Source: Pseudomonadota bacterium
Lineage (GTDB): Bacteria > Desulfobacterota > Binatia > Binatales > Binataceae
Assembly (NCBI GenBank): GCA_021323945.1
Contig: JAJPKA010000018.1
Span: forward strand, 1-64,000
Direction of reading: 5' to 3'
DNA length: 64,000 nt
Position numbers and translations under genes: made by a program. How positions within the stretch are numbered: the first letter of the stretch is position 1; every line of letters begins with the position of its first letter. The notes below the pieces were generated by a model. That model was not told the origin of the DNA. It made no database searches and was given only the letters and a program-made list of their open reading frames with translations. Below, piece by piece: positions 1 through 9,547 of the stretch.

Positions 1-1935
1 ATTGTGATGTTGGAGAACATCGTACGCCACGAAGAGATGGGCAAAAGCCGACTGCAGGCCGCGCTCGACGGTTCCGGGGAGATCGCCTTTACCATTGTGT
101 CGATGACCTTGTCGTTGGCTGCGGTGTTCATCCCGGTTCTTTTTCTGGGCGGCTTGATTGGTCGTTTGTTGCATGAGTTTGCAGTGACGATTGCCGCTGC
201 AATTCTTGTGTCGGGCTTCGTATCGTTGACGCTGACTCCCATGTTGTGCAGCCGCTTTCTGCGCGCCCCCTCGACCGAGCGCCATGGCCGGCTGTACGAA
301 GCGATTGAGCGCAGTTTCGACCGCCTGCTCGAATTCTATCGTCAGACGCTTGGCTGGGTTGTGCGTCACCGGCGGACGACCATATTGGTCTTGTTCGTAA
401 CTATCGCGGGAACTTGCTGGGGCTTTTATGTAATCCCCAAGGGCTTTATCCCCAGCGAGGATTCCAGCCAGGTGGTGATGTTCACGCGGGCGGAACAGGG
501 AATCTCGTTCGATGCGATGGTCGCCCATCAGCGCGCCTTTGCCGATAAAGTCATGCGAGATCCCAATGTAGTGACTTTTTTTACCGGGGTGGGCGGTTCC
601 GGACCGAGCGGGACCCTGAATTCGGGCATTCTGTTCGCCCATCTGGTGCCGCCGTCCCAGCGCAGGCTTTCGGCCGATCAGCTGATTAACAAATGGCGCG
701 CTGAGTTCTCCGACATCCCGGGCCTCATGGTCTTTATGCAGAATCCGCCACCCATCCGGATCGACGCACGGTTCACCCAGAGCCAGTATCAATTCACGCT
801 GCAAAGCCCCAATACTGCTGAGCTTTACAAGTACGCGACGATTCTCGAGCAGAAGATGCGCCGCATTGCGGATTTGCGGGGAGTCAACAGCGATCTCCAG
901 ATCGCCAATCCTCAAGTCTCTGTCGAGATCTATCGGGATAAAGCGCGGGCGCTGGGTGTGACCGCCCAAGCGATCGAAACTGCATTGGGCTTGGCTTTCA
1001 GTTCGCAGCAAATTTCTACCATTTACACTCCGGAGGATGAATATTGGGTCGAGATGGAACTATTGCCACAGTATCAGGCGGACCCTCGCGCGCTTCATCT
1101 CTTGTATGTTACTGGGGCCAATGGTCAGCTGGTGCCGCTAAGTACCGTGGCGAAAATTACCCCGACGCTGGGCGCTCTGTCGGTAAATCACTCTGGGCAG
1201 CTGCCCTCGGTTACTGTCTCATTCGATATTGCCCCGGGCGTCTCCCTCGGTAAGGCGCTCCAGGAGATTGAAGGGCTCGCTGCAGACACGTTACCGGCCA
1301 GCATCACTTATAGCTTTTCCGGGGCCGCCCAGGCATTTCAGTCATCGCTCAGCAATTTAGGCATCCTGCTGGCGATGGCGATTCTCGTTATTTATCTGGT
1401 ACTTGGCATTTTGTACGAGAGCTTTATTCATCCGCTGACGATCCTGTCGGGACTCCCCTCTGCAGGCTTCGGCGCTCTGGTCAGCTTGATGTTGTTTCAT
1501 TTCGAATTGAATTTACTGAGTTTCGTCGGAATCATCATGCTGGTCGGTCTGGTCAAAAAGAACGCGATCATGATGATTGACTTCGCACTCGAGGCGGAGC
1601 GTAGCGAAGGGAAGAGCGCCGCGGATGCTATCTATGAAGGCTGCCTCATCCGGTTTCGGCCGATTATGATGACCACAATGTCGGCCTTGATGGGCACACT
1701 TCCGATCGCGATCGGGCTAGGCGCTGGTGCAGACGCACGGCGCCCGCTCGGGGTTGCCGTGGTCGGGGGATTGCTGTTTTCGCAATTATTGACCCTCTAT
1801 ATCACCCCCGTTGTGTACACCTACATGGATCAGTTCCATCGTTGGCTTGAGGGGTCTGGCACGAAGTCGGAACGGCGCGAAGCTGGGCCTGCGCGAATTA
1901 CCGAGCCGCGCGAGCGCCGCGCGGCCGTATCCTGA
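1..1935 (+). CDS. RND-family multidrug efflux transporter, 5'-truncated
   Basis: This is the C-terminal part (about 644 residues) of an inner-membrane proton-driven RND pump of the AcrB/MexB (HAE1) type, which normally has about 1,030-1,050 residues. The gene enters the window in frame, so its start lies outside. The first residues match the end of RND transmembrane segment 4, where VMLENI and an R-H-x-E-x-G stretch are typical. Hydrophobic segments follow, then a periplasmic porter/docking region (about residues 150-440), then the second transmembrane bundle with the typical VKKNAIMMIDFA and RFRPIMMTT motifs and a final segment ending LYITPVVYTYMD. A membrane-fusion partner gene would be expected upstream. 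The substrate cannot be read from sequence. Confidence 0.93.
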   Translation: MVMLENIVRHEEMGKSRLQAALDGSGEIAFTIVSMTLSLAAVFIPVLFLGGLIGRLLHEFAVTIAAAILVSGFVSLTLTPMLCSRFLRAPSTERHGRLYEAIERSFDRLLEFYRQTLGWVVRHRRTTILVLFVTIAGTCWGFYVIPKGFIPSEDSSQVVMFTRAEQGISFDAMVAHQRAFADKVMRDPNVVTFFTGVGGSGPSGTLNSGILFAHLVPPSQRRLSADQLINKWRAEFSDIPGLMVFMQNPPPIRIDARFTQSQYQFTLQSPNTAELYKYATILEQKMRRIADLRGVNSDLQIANPQVSVEIYRDKARALGVTAQAIETALGLAFSSQQISTIYTPEDEYWVEMELLPQYQADPRALHLLYVTGANGQLVPLSTVAKITPTLGALSVNHSGQLPSVTVSFDIAPGVSLGKALQEIEGLAADTLPASITYSFSGAAQAFQSSLSNLGILLAMAILVIYLVLGILYESFIHPLTILSGLPSAGFGALVSLMLFHFELNLLSFVGIIMLVGLVKKNAIMMIDFALEAERSEGKSAADAIYEGCLIRFRPIMMTTMSALMGTLPIAIGLGAGADARRPLGVAVVGGLLFSQLLTLYITPVVYTYMDQFHRWLEGSGTKSERREAGPARITEPRERRAAVS

Positions 1936-2033
1936 TACTCAGAAGTGCGGACCTGAGGTCGGCGGTCTGCTCCGGCCGTCTGTAAGGTTCGAGCAGTCGC
2001 GCTCGCGCCCCTGCTGGTCTCTATCGGATTGGG

Positions 2034-3038
2034 TCACGCTGCGCTCGGGAAAACACACCCGTAGCTGCGTTGGCTTCGAAACGCCTTCGCGCTTGGTGCG
2101 AGCGGCTGCTGGTCGCGTGGGCCCAGGTCGAGAATCATGCATTTTATCGACCCACCACCTTTTGCCAGGAATTCGCTGACATTGACCAATACAGGCTCGA
2201 CCGATCGGCTTCGAACCTCATCGATCAGTCGACTGCTGACTCCCTCAGGCATGAATAGATACAGCTTGCCGTTGTCGTCGGTCTGAAAAGAGTTGGCGGC
2301 GTAGAGGGCTGCGTCCGGCTCTGACAGTTCGATCAGGCGATTGCCGAAAGAGGCGCGTAGAAGCTCGCGTGACTGCGGCCGCAGACCCGCGAGATATGCC
2401 AGCAGAAACTCCCGCGTTGGTCCGAACGAGCACAACACCGTGTCGCCGTGGTAATGCGCCTCAAGGCATAATTCGAGTTCCAGTATGGGCCGTTGACCGA
2501 CGATCGGGCGCAGCTCGTCAAGCGCGCCAACTTCGGAGCGGAAACCGTAGATTCGCTTCCAGGGTGGAATGCCAAAACGGGGGACAAAACGCTGACGCTC
2601 GATTACACCGTGAGAAAAAATCATGAACTCGCCCGCCGGGAAAAAATCGGCTTCACCCTCAAACCGCGCACTAATGTCCTGGGTTCGATAGCCCATGGCT
2701 TGGATGAACGGGCGATAAACCTCGCGCTCGGCGAACCGGGTCGGCAGAAGATGTGACAGATAAAAAGTCTTCGCTGCAGCCGTTCCTTCCGGCAGCTCCA
2801 GGGGATATAAGAATCCCGCATTGGCCGGATACACGAGTCCCGAAAGTCGTGGATGGGGCGGGATGACGCAAACCTCGGTGCCGTGAGCAATTAAAGCTCG
2901 TGCAAGTGAATGCCATTGTCGGTGCGCCAGCTCGAGGTTTACCCTCCGTTTAAGCCCGAGCAGATTGCGCGTATGAGGATTGGCGCCTCCATGAACCCCA
3001 AAATGCGTGGGGTCGCCCATGACAACCGTGCGAGGCAC
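2034..3038 (-). CDS. Amidinotransferase-superfamily hydrolase (DDAH/arginine deiminase fold)
   Basis: The 334-residue protein has the pentein fold signature of guanidine-modifying enzymes. An acidic cluster FEGEADFF lies at 127-133, a histidine block EAHYHGDTV at 193-201, and a C-terminal GGGSIKCM places the nucleophilic Cys at 300. This Glu/His/Cys set is the catalytic triad of dimethylarginine dimethylaminohydrolase, arginine deiminase and amidinotransferases. The start is a GTG giving V/M-PRTVVMGDP, the usual family N-terminus. A tail of about 28 residues after the Cys motif is longer than usual. The gene is convergent with the RND gene and follows the small monooxygenase gene on the same strand. 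The substrate (methylarginine, arginine or another guanidine) is not decided by the sequence. Confidence 0.8.
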   Translation of the reverse strand: MPRTVVMGDPTHFGVHGGANPHTRNLLGLKRRVNLELAHRQWHSLARALIAHGTEVCVIPPHPRLSGLVYPANAGFLYPLELPEGTAAAKTFYLSHLLPTRFAEREVYRPFIQAMGYRTQDISARFEGEADFFPAGEFMIFSHGVIERQRFVPRFGIPPWKRIYGFRSEVGALDELRPIVGQRPILELELCLEAHYHGDTVLCSFGPTREFLLAYLAGLRPQSRELLRASFGNRLIELSEPDAALYAANSFQTDDNGKLYLFMPEGVSSRLIDEVRSRSVEPVLVNVSEFLAKGGGSIKCMILDLGPRDQQPLAPSAKAFRSQRSYGCVFPSAA

Positions 3039-3061
3039 AGGCCCCAGATTTACTGCGGGAC

Positions 3062-3086
3062 CTCCCCCGCTGGCAGAGCGGGGGAG
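3062..3086. terminator. 10-bp GC-rich hairpin between two minus-strand genes
   Basis: CTCCCCCGCT (3062-3071) and AGCGGGGGAG (3077-3086) form a perfect 10-bp stem with a 5-nt loop. It sits just 3' of the minus-strand monooxygenase gene and just 5' of the amidinotransferase gene. No U-run follows, so it may be a weak terminator or an mRNA-stabilising structure. Confidence 0.5.
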
Positions 3087-3112
3087 AACAAAGGCTCGGT
3101 ATCTCGCCGCAT

Positions 3113-3412
3113 CTACTTGCGGTCGAGTTCAGTCAGCATCTCGATTTGCGGCTGGCCGTCGAGCAAATTTGCGATTCTGCGGCCCATTTCTTTCATATGG
3201 TCCGTTTTACGGTGGTTATCGAAGGCGGCCTGGTCGACGTAAGTCTCATACCAGACGAACTGAGTCGGATCGTTGTTGGCTTTGTGCAGAATATACGCCT
3301 GACAACCCGGTTCCGCCGCGCGAACCTTTTTGATCATGTCGCGAAAGGCTTCCTCGAGTTGTGCTTCGGAACCTTGTTTGGCTTTGATTCTGGCGATAAG
3401 CGTGACTGACAT
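3113..3412 (-). CDS. Antibiotic-biosynthesis-monooxygenase (ABM)-domain protein
   Basis: This 99-residue single-domain dimeric alpha+beta barrel resembles YgiN and related quinol monooxygenases. The beginning MSVTLIARIKAKQG and the middle QFVWYETYVDQAAFDNHRKT are the standard ABM pattern (beta strand, helix with acidic residues, a W/Y-E core strand and the AxxxH helix). Length is normal for the family. Such proteins are often oxygenases without a cofactor or small-molecule binding proteins; the specific substrate is unknown. The gene runs divergently from the acyl-CoA dehydrogenase gene and precedes the amidinotransferase gene. Confidence 0.8.
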   Translation of the reverse strand: MSVTLIARIKAKQGSEAQLEEAFRDMIKKVRAAEPGCQAYILHKANNDPTQFVWYETYVDQAAFDNHRKTDHMKEMGRRIANLLDGQPQIEMLTELDRK

Positions 3413-3763
3413 CTATGTCTCCTTTTTGGACCTATTCAGCGTTGGCCGCGATCGTGCCTGCTATTCCGCCGCCGCGATATCGATAGCGTATCTGCCCCCA
3501 ATCCAGCTTTCCACTACAAACTCATCCTGGCGTCGTCCGGTGCTGAAATCCCGATGCGAAAGCCAGGATCTTACTGCCCAGCAGCGTCACATATCCACGC
3601 CCTCATAGCCACCCACCACCGTTTTTTCAGGCGCTGATTGAAAGACTAAGCGCGTTTCCCACCGCCCGCAAGGTTGGCGGCCATCTATCATCGCCTTCTC
3701 GTAGGTTCCATTTCCCAACGAGTTGCTATTAGCTTTACAGGCTAAGGTTGGAGGAAGGCTTAG
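3413..3763. promoter_or_regulatory. Divergent intergenic region
   Basis: These 351 bases separate the minus-strand ABM gene from the plus-strand acyl-CoA dehydrogenase gene and should hold both promoters. No credible gene is present; reading frames here extend from inside the flanking gene. A strong ribosome-binding site (TTGGAGGAAGG) lies just before the ATG at 3764. No operator could be recognised. Confidence 0.4.
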
Positions 3764-4906
3764 ATGATCGGTTTTGATTTGACCGAGCAGCAACAGGACT
3801 TGAAAAGACTCGCGCGCCGCTTCAGCGAAGAAGAGATAATTCCCCGGGCGCGCCGCTACGACGAAAACGAGACTTTCCCTCAGGACGTTGCCGAACGAGC
3901 ATTTGCCGTGGGACTGATGAACCTTGGGGTTCCGCGCGATCTTGGGGGCCCCGGGCTGGGAATCCTTGATTGCAGTTTGATTCTTGAGGAGCTGAACTAC
4001 GGGTGCGCCGGAATTGCCAATTTTGTTGGAGCCAACGAACTCGGCACTCTGCCCATCAGACTCGCCGGCAATGACCAGCAGCAGCGCGCTTATCTCGCTC
4101 CGATGCTGGAGAAACTCACGTTCTGTGCCTTTGCTACCACCGAGCCTGGTGCCGGCTCTGATGTAGCCGGACTTAGGACTACGTACCGACGCGAAGGCGA
4201 CAGCTTCGTACTTAACGGGACCAAACACTTCATCTCGAACGGTTCGGTGGCCGATTGGATAGTGGTGTTCGCAACCCGCGACAAGCGTCTGAAGCATAAA
4301 GGAATTTCCTGTTTCGTGTTACCCGCGACGTTAAACGGGATTAGCCGCACTCGAATGCATGGAAAGCTTGGTCAGAGAGCCGCCGACACGAGCGAGATCA
4401 GATTTGATGACGTTCGAGTTCCCGCTGACGCACTGGTTGGTATAGAAGGAGAGGGCTTTCGCTATGCGATGACAACCTTCGATTACAGTCGCCCAGAAAT
4501 TGGCGCGATCGCCATCGGGATTTCTCAACGAGCGCTCGACGAATGCCTCAAATATAGCCGTCAACGCAGTGCTTTTGGTCAAGCAATAGCCAATTTCCAG
4601 GCAGTCCAATTCATGATGGCGGACATGGCGGTGGAGATCGAAGCGATGCGACTGCTGACCTACAAGGCCGCCTGGCTTGTAGATCAAGGTCATGCCTCCA
4701 ATGCAGTTTCCAGTTACGCCAAGCTGTTCAGTGCGGACGCTTGTATGAAGATCACCACCGATGCAGTGCAGATTTTCGGTGGCTACGGCTATATGCGAGA
4801 ATACCCGGTCGAAAAGCTCATGCGTGATGCCAAGCTGTTGCAGATATATGAGGGTACCTCACAGATCCAACGGCTGGTAATCGCACGCCATTTATTGAAA
4901 GCGTAG
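3764..4906 (+). CDS. Acyl-CoA dehydrogenase
   Basis: This 380-residue FAD-dependent acyl-CoA dehydrogenase introduces a 2,3-double bond into an acyl-CoA. It has the full family length. Visible hallmarks are the FATTEPGAGSD flavin/substrate motif in the middle, the FGGYGYMREYPVEKLMRDAK motif near the C-terminus, and the following IYEGTSQIQRLVIARHLL, which carries the catalytic-base Glu (in YEGT) and flavin contacts. GGAGG precedes the ATG. It is the first gene of a plus-strand run with two CoA-transferases and a NIPSNAP-like protein, which suggests an activation and oxidation module for an organic acid. Substrate chain length is not predictable here. Confidence 0.93.
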   Translation: MIGFDLTEQQQDLKRLARRFSEEEIIPRARRYDENETFPQDVAERAFAVGLMNLGVPRDLGGPGLGILDCSLILEELNYGCAGIANFVGANELGTLPIRLAGNDQQQRAYLAPMLEKLTFCAFATTEPGAGSDVAGLRTTYRREGDSFVLNGTKHFISNGSVADWIVVFATRDKRLKHKGISCFVLPATLNGISRTRMHGKLGQRAADTSEIRFDDVRVPADALVGIEGEGFRYAMTTFDYSRPEIGAIAIGISQRALDECLKYSRQRSAFGQAIANFQAVQFMMADMAVEIEAMRLLTYKAAWLVDQGHASNAVSSYAKLFSADACMKITTDAVQIFGGYGYMREYPVEKLMRDAKLLQIYEGTSQIQRLVIARHLLKA

Positions 4907-4938
4907 GAGATGCTGACAGCTAAAGCTCGGGCACAGTT

Positions 4939-6252
4939 ATGGGAGAGAATGGAAATTCCAGGCGTTGGGCGTTGGCGGATGTCAGGATTATCGACCTGAC
5001 CTGGTTGCAGGTCGGTCCTCAGGCGACCCGCATCCTCGCCAGCTTCGGCGCTCAGGTAATCAGAGTGGAGTGGCGGCATCCGGCGGCCATCGACTTTCTT
5101 CGGTACATGCAACCGTTCGCGCCCGATCACGCCACGCCCGCAGGTGGCCGAAGCCAGGGCGCCGCCCGCAGTCGTGGTATTCGCGGCAATTACGACCGCG
5201 GTGCCTACTTCAACAACACCAATCCCGGCAAATACGGAATAACGTTAAATCTGAATCACCCCAAGGGTCGCGAGCTGCTGCGCCGGATGGTAATTCAAGC
5301 CAATGCGATCTGCGAGAACTTCAGTCCCGGTCAAATGGACAAGTGGGGGCTCGGTTACGAGGAGCTGCGCAAGCTGAATCCTCGCCTGATCTACATGCAG
5401 ACGACGGGAGTAGGAAAATTTGGTCTGTACAAAAACTACGTGAGTTACGGCCCCACTGCCCAGGCTATGTCGGGCTTGACCTATATGTCAGGTCTGCCCG
5501 AACCATATCCACCGGCCGGCTGGGGCTATTCATACCTCGACCATTCCCCAGGTTATTTCGGCGCGATGCTCTTGATGATAGCGCTGCACCGCCAGCGGCA
5601 AACCGGGGTCGGCGCCTATATCGACTTGTCGCAGACCGAAACGGGCTTGATGTTGACCGGGACCGCGCTGCTGCAACATCAGCTCACGGGCGAGCCGACG
5701 TCGCGATACGGTAATCGAATGCCCTTCCTGGATTGGTCGCCGCACGGGGCTTATCGCTGCCGTGGAGATGACAACTGGATAGCTATTTCGGTGCAGTCCG
5801 ACGAGCAGTGGCGCGCTCTCGTGACAGAGCTTGGTTCACCCGCGTGGGCATTGGAAGCGAAATTCGCGACTGCCCGAGGACGCAAAGCCAACGAAGACGA
5901 ACTTGACCGCCAGCTCGGCTCATGTCTCATCTTGCACGATCGCTACGAGCTAATGGAGCGTCTACAACGGCGGGGCATTCCCGCTGGTGTCGTACAAAAA
6001 GCCGCCGACCGCTTCGATTGCGACCCCCAGCTTAAGGCCCGTGGATACTATGTCGACCTGCCCCACTCTGAAATTGGCACCTGGCCAGTAGAGGGCTTCC
6101 CCGCAAAGTTATCGCGTTCCCCGGCTGACGTTGGGGGTCGCACCCGCCGGGCTTCGCCCAAGCTCGGTGAAGACAATGAGTACGTCTACTGCGAACTTTT
6201 GGGATTAACCAAAGCTGAACTTGCGGCGCTTAAGCAGGAGGACGTGATTTGA
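4939..6252 (+). CDS. Family III (CaiB/BaiF) CoA-transferase, catalytic subunit
   Basis: The 437-residue protein belongs to the family III CoA-transferases, which move CoA between carboxylic acids through an aspartyl-CoA intermediate. Typical elements are VRIIDLTWLQVGPQATRILASF near the N-terminus, the nucleotide-contact segment NPGKYGITLNLNHPKGRELL, and TGVGAYIDLSQTETG. The segment YLDHSPGYFGAM aligns with the family's catalytic-Asp region and keeps Asp at residue 201. It follows the acyl-CoA dehydrogenase by 32 bases and its stop overlaps the TTG start of the next CoA-transferase. The tight coupling suggests co-translation and possibly a heteromeric enzyme. Confidence 0.9.
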   Translation: MGENGNSRRWALADVRIIDLTWLQVGPQATRILASFGAQVIRVEWRHPAAIDFLRYMQPFAPDHATPAGGRSQGAARSRGIRGNYDRGAYFNNTNPGKYGITLNLNHPKGRELLRRMVIQANAICENFSPGQMDKWGLGYEELRKLNPRLIYMQTTGVGKFGLYKNYVSYGPTAQAMSGLTYMSGLPEPYPPAGWGYSYLDHSPGYFGAMLLMIALHRQRQTGVGAYIDLSQTETGLMLTGTALLQHQLTGEPTSRYGNRMPFLDWSPHGAYRCRGDDNWIAISVQSDEQWRALVTELGSPAWALEAKFATARGRKANEDELDRQLGSCLILHDRYELMERLQRRGIPAGVVQKAADRFDCDPQLKARGYYVDLPHSEIGTWPVEGFPAKLSRSPADVGGRTRRASPKLGEDNEYVYCELLGLTKAELAALKQEDVI

Positions 6253-7508
6253 ACAGTGAGACTAGTCTCGATGCGGCACTTCGCGGCGTGGTGGTGCTCG
6301 AAATCGGCAATGAGCTGGGCGACTACGCGGCGATGCTGCTGGCCGGATTTGGCAGCGACGTAATCAAGCTCGAACCATCTGGAGGGTCACCCTCGAGGCG
6401 AATCGGGCCGTTTGCCAACGACAACCGTGAACACAGTTTGTTCTTTTGGCGTTACAATCTCAACAAGCGCAGTGTGGTGCTGAATGATGACAATCCAGCC
6501 GCGCGATCGCTGCTCGCACGCATGGCGGCAAAGACCGACGTCGTTCTGCTTTCGGGTGATTTCGAGACCGTGGAGCGCCGGCTCAGTCTATGGCGCGAAC
6601 TTGCGCAATCGAATCCTTCATTGATCGTTTGCACCATCACGCCGTTTGGCCTCTCGGGTCCGTATCGCGCCTATCGGGCCACCGACCTCACTCAGATGGC
6701 GATGGGTGGGATAATGGCGGTGTGCGGCTATGATCCCGGGCCGGATCTCAAGTACGATACGCCCCCGATCGCGCCAGCAATGTGGCACGCCTATCATATT
6801 GCCGGAGAATATGCCGCTATCGCTATCGTGGCGGCCATTAATTTTCGCGATTTAGCCGGCGAGGGACAATTTATCGACGTATCGATCCACGAGGCGGTTA
6901 ATACCTGTACCGAGATCGCAATTCCGACTTATATCTACAACGGGCAGACGGTGCTGCGGCAGACGGCCCGTCACGCTTTCCCCCATATCACCCAGTTTCG
7001 GCTATCGAAGAGTGCTGACGATATCTACATGCTGGCAAGTCTTAGTCCTTTCGAGCGCGAGGCTCAGGCCTTCGCGCGATTGGCCGACGAAGTGGGTATT
7101 GAACACGTCCTAAACACGCCGGAATATAAGCAGCTTGAGAAAGAAGATCCGAATTCCGCATACACCTATCGCAATGAATTAATTGAGCAATTGGTTTCGA
7201 GGTTGCCGGCGCATGAGGTATTTCAACGTGCTCAGGCACATGGCCTCGCCTGGTCGCCAATCCGAAGGCCCGAAGATAATCTGTCCGACGCTCATTTTCA
7301 GGCGCGCCAGACCTTTGCGACGATAGAACATCCCGAACTCGGGCGCCCGCTCCTGTATCCGGGGACGGTGGCGAGTGATGGAGCCGCACCTCATATGCGC
7401 TATTGGCGGCGAGCGCCGTACCTCGGCGAGCATAGCCACGAGATCCTCGAATGGAGCGGATGCGACGCACGGGAGCTTGATGACTTACGCTCGTCCGGCG
7501 TAATTTGA
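6249..7508 (+). CDS. Family III CoA-transferase paralogue, catalytic Asp apparently replaced
   Basis: The 419-residue second CaiB-type protein is translationally coupled to the first: its TTG start overlaps the preceding stop. The N-terminal VVVLEIGNELGDYAAMLLAGFGSDVIKLE and the later GEGQFIDVSIHEA are family signatures. In the catalytic region the sequence reads MWHAYHIAGEYAA, so the position normally occupied by the acyl-accepting Asp appears to be Tyr182 by hand alignment. An active plus an inactive subunit is known for heteromeric family III enzymes such as benzylsuccinate CoA-transferase BbsEF. A similar two-subunit enzyme here is an inference. Confidence 0.85.
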   Translation: MNSETSLDAALRGVVVLEIGNELGDYAAMLLAGFGSDVIKLEPSGGSPSRRIGPFANDNREHSLFFWRYNLNKRSVVLNDDNPAARSLLARMAAKTDVVLLSGDFETVERRLSLWRELAQSNPSLIVCTITPFGLSGPYRAYRATDLTQMAMGGIMAVCGYDPGPDLKYDTPPIAPAMWHAYHIAGEYAAIAIVAAINFRDLAGEGQFIDVSIHEAVNTCTEIAIPTYIYNGQTVLRQTARHAFPHITQFRLSKSADDIYMLASLSPFEREAQAFARLADEVGIEHVLNTPEYKQLEKEDPNSAYTYRNELIEQLVSRLPAHEVFQRAQAHGLAWSPIRRPEDNLSDAHFQARQTFATIEHPELGRPLLYPGTVASDGAAPHMRYWRRAPYLGEHSHEILEWSGCDARELDDLRSSGVI

Positions 7509-7617
7509 CCAGGCTGCAGGCCGCGTTCCGTTTCGAGCAGCCGCTCAGGATTAATCGAGTGAAGTTCAGCATAAACCCGAGGTAGTTATCAGCAAACTTC
7601 GTGAGGAGGTACTTCAG

Positions 7618-7908
7618 ATGGTTTATCTACAGGCCTCAATCAAGCTACGTCCCGGCAAGCTGCAGGATTTCGTTGAGCTCCTGAATGGCCTCACCCCGGT
7701 GGTTGGCAAACATGGTTGGAAACTGCTGGGTAGCTATGCCAGCGTGGTCGGCCGGCTCAACACCGTCGTAGACCTGTGGGAATTGCCGAACGAGGCCGCG
7801 ATCCAGGCAGCACTGTCGGACGCTGAAATGGCCAAGCATGCGCCGCGAATCGCCGAGATCATTGAGGACGAAACGCTGACTCTGTTGAACAAACTACCGA
7901 TCTCCTGA
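7618..7908 (+). CDS. NIPSNAP/ABM-like small dimeric alpha+beta barrel protein
   Basis: The 96-residue protein begins MVYLQASIKLRPGKLQDFVELL, then has a KLLGSYASVVGRLNTVVDLWEL strand pair and a final helix. This strand-helix-strand pattern with a central VxDLWE core resembles NIPSNAP domains of the dimeric alpha+beta barrel superfamily. A good ribosome-binding site (GTGAGGAGG) lies before the ATG. It ends the acyl-CoA/CoA-transferase run with a 109-base gap and is likely co-transcribed. Function is unknown; members often accompany CoA-ester or aromatic catabolic genes. Confidence 0.7.
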   Translation: MVYLQASIKLRPGKLQDFVELLNGLTPVVGKHGWKLLGSYASVVGRLNTVVDLWELPNEAAIQAALSDAEMAKHAPRIAEIIEDETLTLLNKLPIS

Positions 7909-8086
7909 AGCCTGGTATCGGCTCGGCCAGTAGCCGCCGATGAGCGGTTGCTGGCCCGAGATTGTCCAATCTTCTACAAAGCGAGCTTGGGCTGACCCAA
8001 ACGCACGGTCGGTGCCGGGACGACTTTTACCACAGACCGACTGAGGGCTGATTTTCGTCTCCGTGCTGGGTTTAAGCTGGTGTTTT

Positions 8087-9346
8087 TCAATCATTGAGAG
8101 CGGCGCAACGCTCCAGCAGTGCTGGATAGGCGCTAGCCTGCATAGTTTCCGGCATTGCCAAAAGTAGAGTGGCGAGACCTCCGGTTGCGACCGCTGCCAG
8201 AATAAGGAAGCCAGCATCAAAGCCGAAATGTTGCGCTATGACGCCGGTCGCAAGATTGCTCGAAGAAGCTCCGATAGCTACTCCGGTTGCTATCAAACCT
8301 TGGATGAGATTAAAGCGTCCAGTTCCGCGAGCCAGGTCAGCGGCAATTATCACCCATAAAACGCCCCAGATCCCCGCGCCGATCCCGTCAAGCACCTGAA
8401 TTGAGATTAACAGAGCTGGACTGCCCGTCAGGGTGTAAAGTACACCGCGGATTGGCAGGGCAGCAAACCCAATAGCCAACACCGGCTTGCGACCCCATCG
8501 AGGTGCTAGACGCCCGGCCAAGGGGGCGACGGCGACCATCACGAGCTGAGCGGTTATTATGCAGGCCGACATGTAGAGAGTTGATTCATGGCTGTGGCCA
8601 GTGGAAAGCCGCATACCGAGTAAGGGCAGCATCGCGGCATTCGCGAGATGGAACAGGATCGCACAGCCGGCGAATACAGCGATCCGATAATCGCGGAATA
8701 AGACACGCAACGGCGTCGCGACCTGCGGTCCGCTGCTTTCCGCCACCGCCTCGCGGGCCAGCGCATGATCGATGTCATCTTCATTGATAGCGAGAGCAGC
8801 CAGCGCAGTCACACTGCTCATTGCCGCAGCCATATAGAAAATTGAGGCACGGCTGAAGAAATAACCCGCCGCACCACAGGTCACCGCCGCCATTAGATTG
8901 CCGGCATGATTAAAAGCCTCGTTGCGGCCAGCGCGCTGCGCGAATCCGTCTCGACCGACAAGACCGAGGCTGATCGCCCCTATGGCCGGTGGAATTACCA
9001 CTGAGACCACGCCGATAACAATTTGTGCACACATCACGGCTACGAAGCCCTTGGTGCGCACGATTACGATGGCCGCCAGCCCAATGATCATGGCGGCCAA
9101 TGCGATCGCCAGCCGCTTTGGTCGGATCCAGTCGACCAGTGCGCCGGCAGGAGTTTGAGCGCCAACGGCAACATACCCCTGAACCGCGAGCGCGAGCCCA
9201 ATCATCTCGGGTTTCCAGCCGCGGCTTGCCATCAGATAAATAGCCAGGAACGGCCCAAGACCCGCTCCCACATCCGCTTGAAACAGGTTCACCAGATCAA
9301 GCGCACGCAGGCTGCGGCGCATGGTTGGAGTCGAGCGGGTAGGCAA
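8087..9346 (-). CDS. Major facilitator superfamily transporter
   Basis: This 419-residue protein has about 12 hydrophobic segments. It begins LVNLFQADVGAGLGPFLAIYL and carries a loop D-W-I-R-P-K-R-L after the second segment, where MFS proteins have their conserved D-R-x-G-R/K-R motif, and a second WGRKPVL motif between segments 8 and 9. The N-terminal segment resembles MFS proteins annotated as drug or sugar efflux permeases. The substrate is unknown. The gene is alone on the minus strand, followed (in plus coordinates) by tRNA-Leu. Confidence 0.85.
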   Translation of the reverse strand: MPTRSTPTMRRSLRALDLVNLFQADVGAGLGPFLAIYLMASRGWKPEMIGLALAVQGYVAVGAQTPAGALVDWIRPKRLAIALAAMIIGLAAIVIVRTKGFVAVMCAQIVIGVVSVVIPPAIGAISLGLVGRDGFAQRAGRNEAFNHAGNLMAAVTCGAAGYFFSRASIFYMAAAMSSVTALAALAINEDDIDHALAREAVAESSGPQVATPLRVLFRDYRIAVFAGCAILFHLANAAMLPLLGMRLSTGHSHESTLYMSACIITAQLVMVAVAPLAGRLAPRWGRKPVLAIGFAALPIRGVLYTLTGSPALLISIQVLDGIGAGIWGVLWVIIAADLARGTGRFNLIQGLIATGVAIGASSSNLATGVIAQHFGFDAGFLILAAVATGGLATLLLAMPETMQASAYPALLERCAALND

Positions 9347-9547
9347 TTATCTAGATTCCACTGGCGTCAATTAGAGGTCTGTGCCTTCCAGACACCAGAA
9401 AAGCACGGCGCATGTCTTCTGCCAAAAGGTCGGTTCACGTTAGATGTCGGTCTCCCCATCCTGGCAGTGGGTTGTTGGAACCCTTTCTGGACTCGAAGGA
9501 GGCTTGCTCCCTCCTGTTAAGGTCTCCAATCGTCAGACTCGATAGGG

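Noticed and set aside
4965-5714. 249-codon frame inside the first CoA-transferase gene
   Set aside because: Same-strand alternate frame of a well supported gene, rich in Arg/Ser as expected for a shifted high-GC frame.
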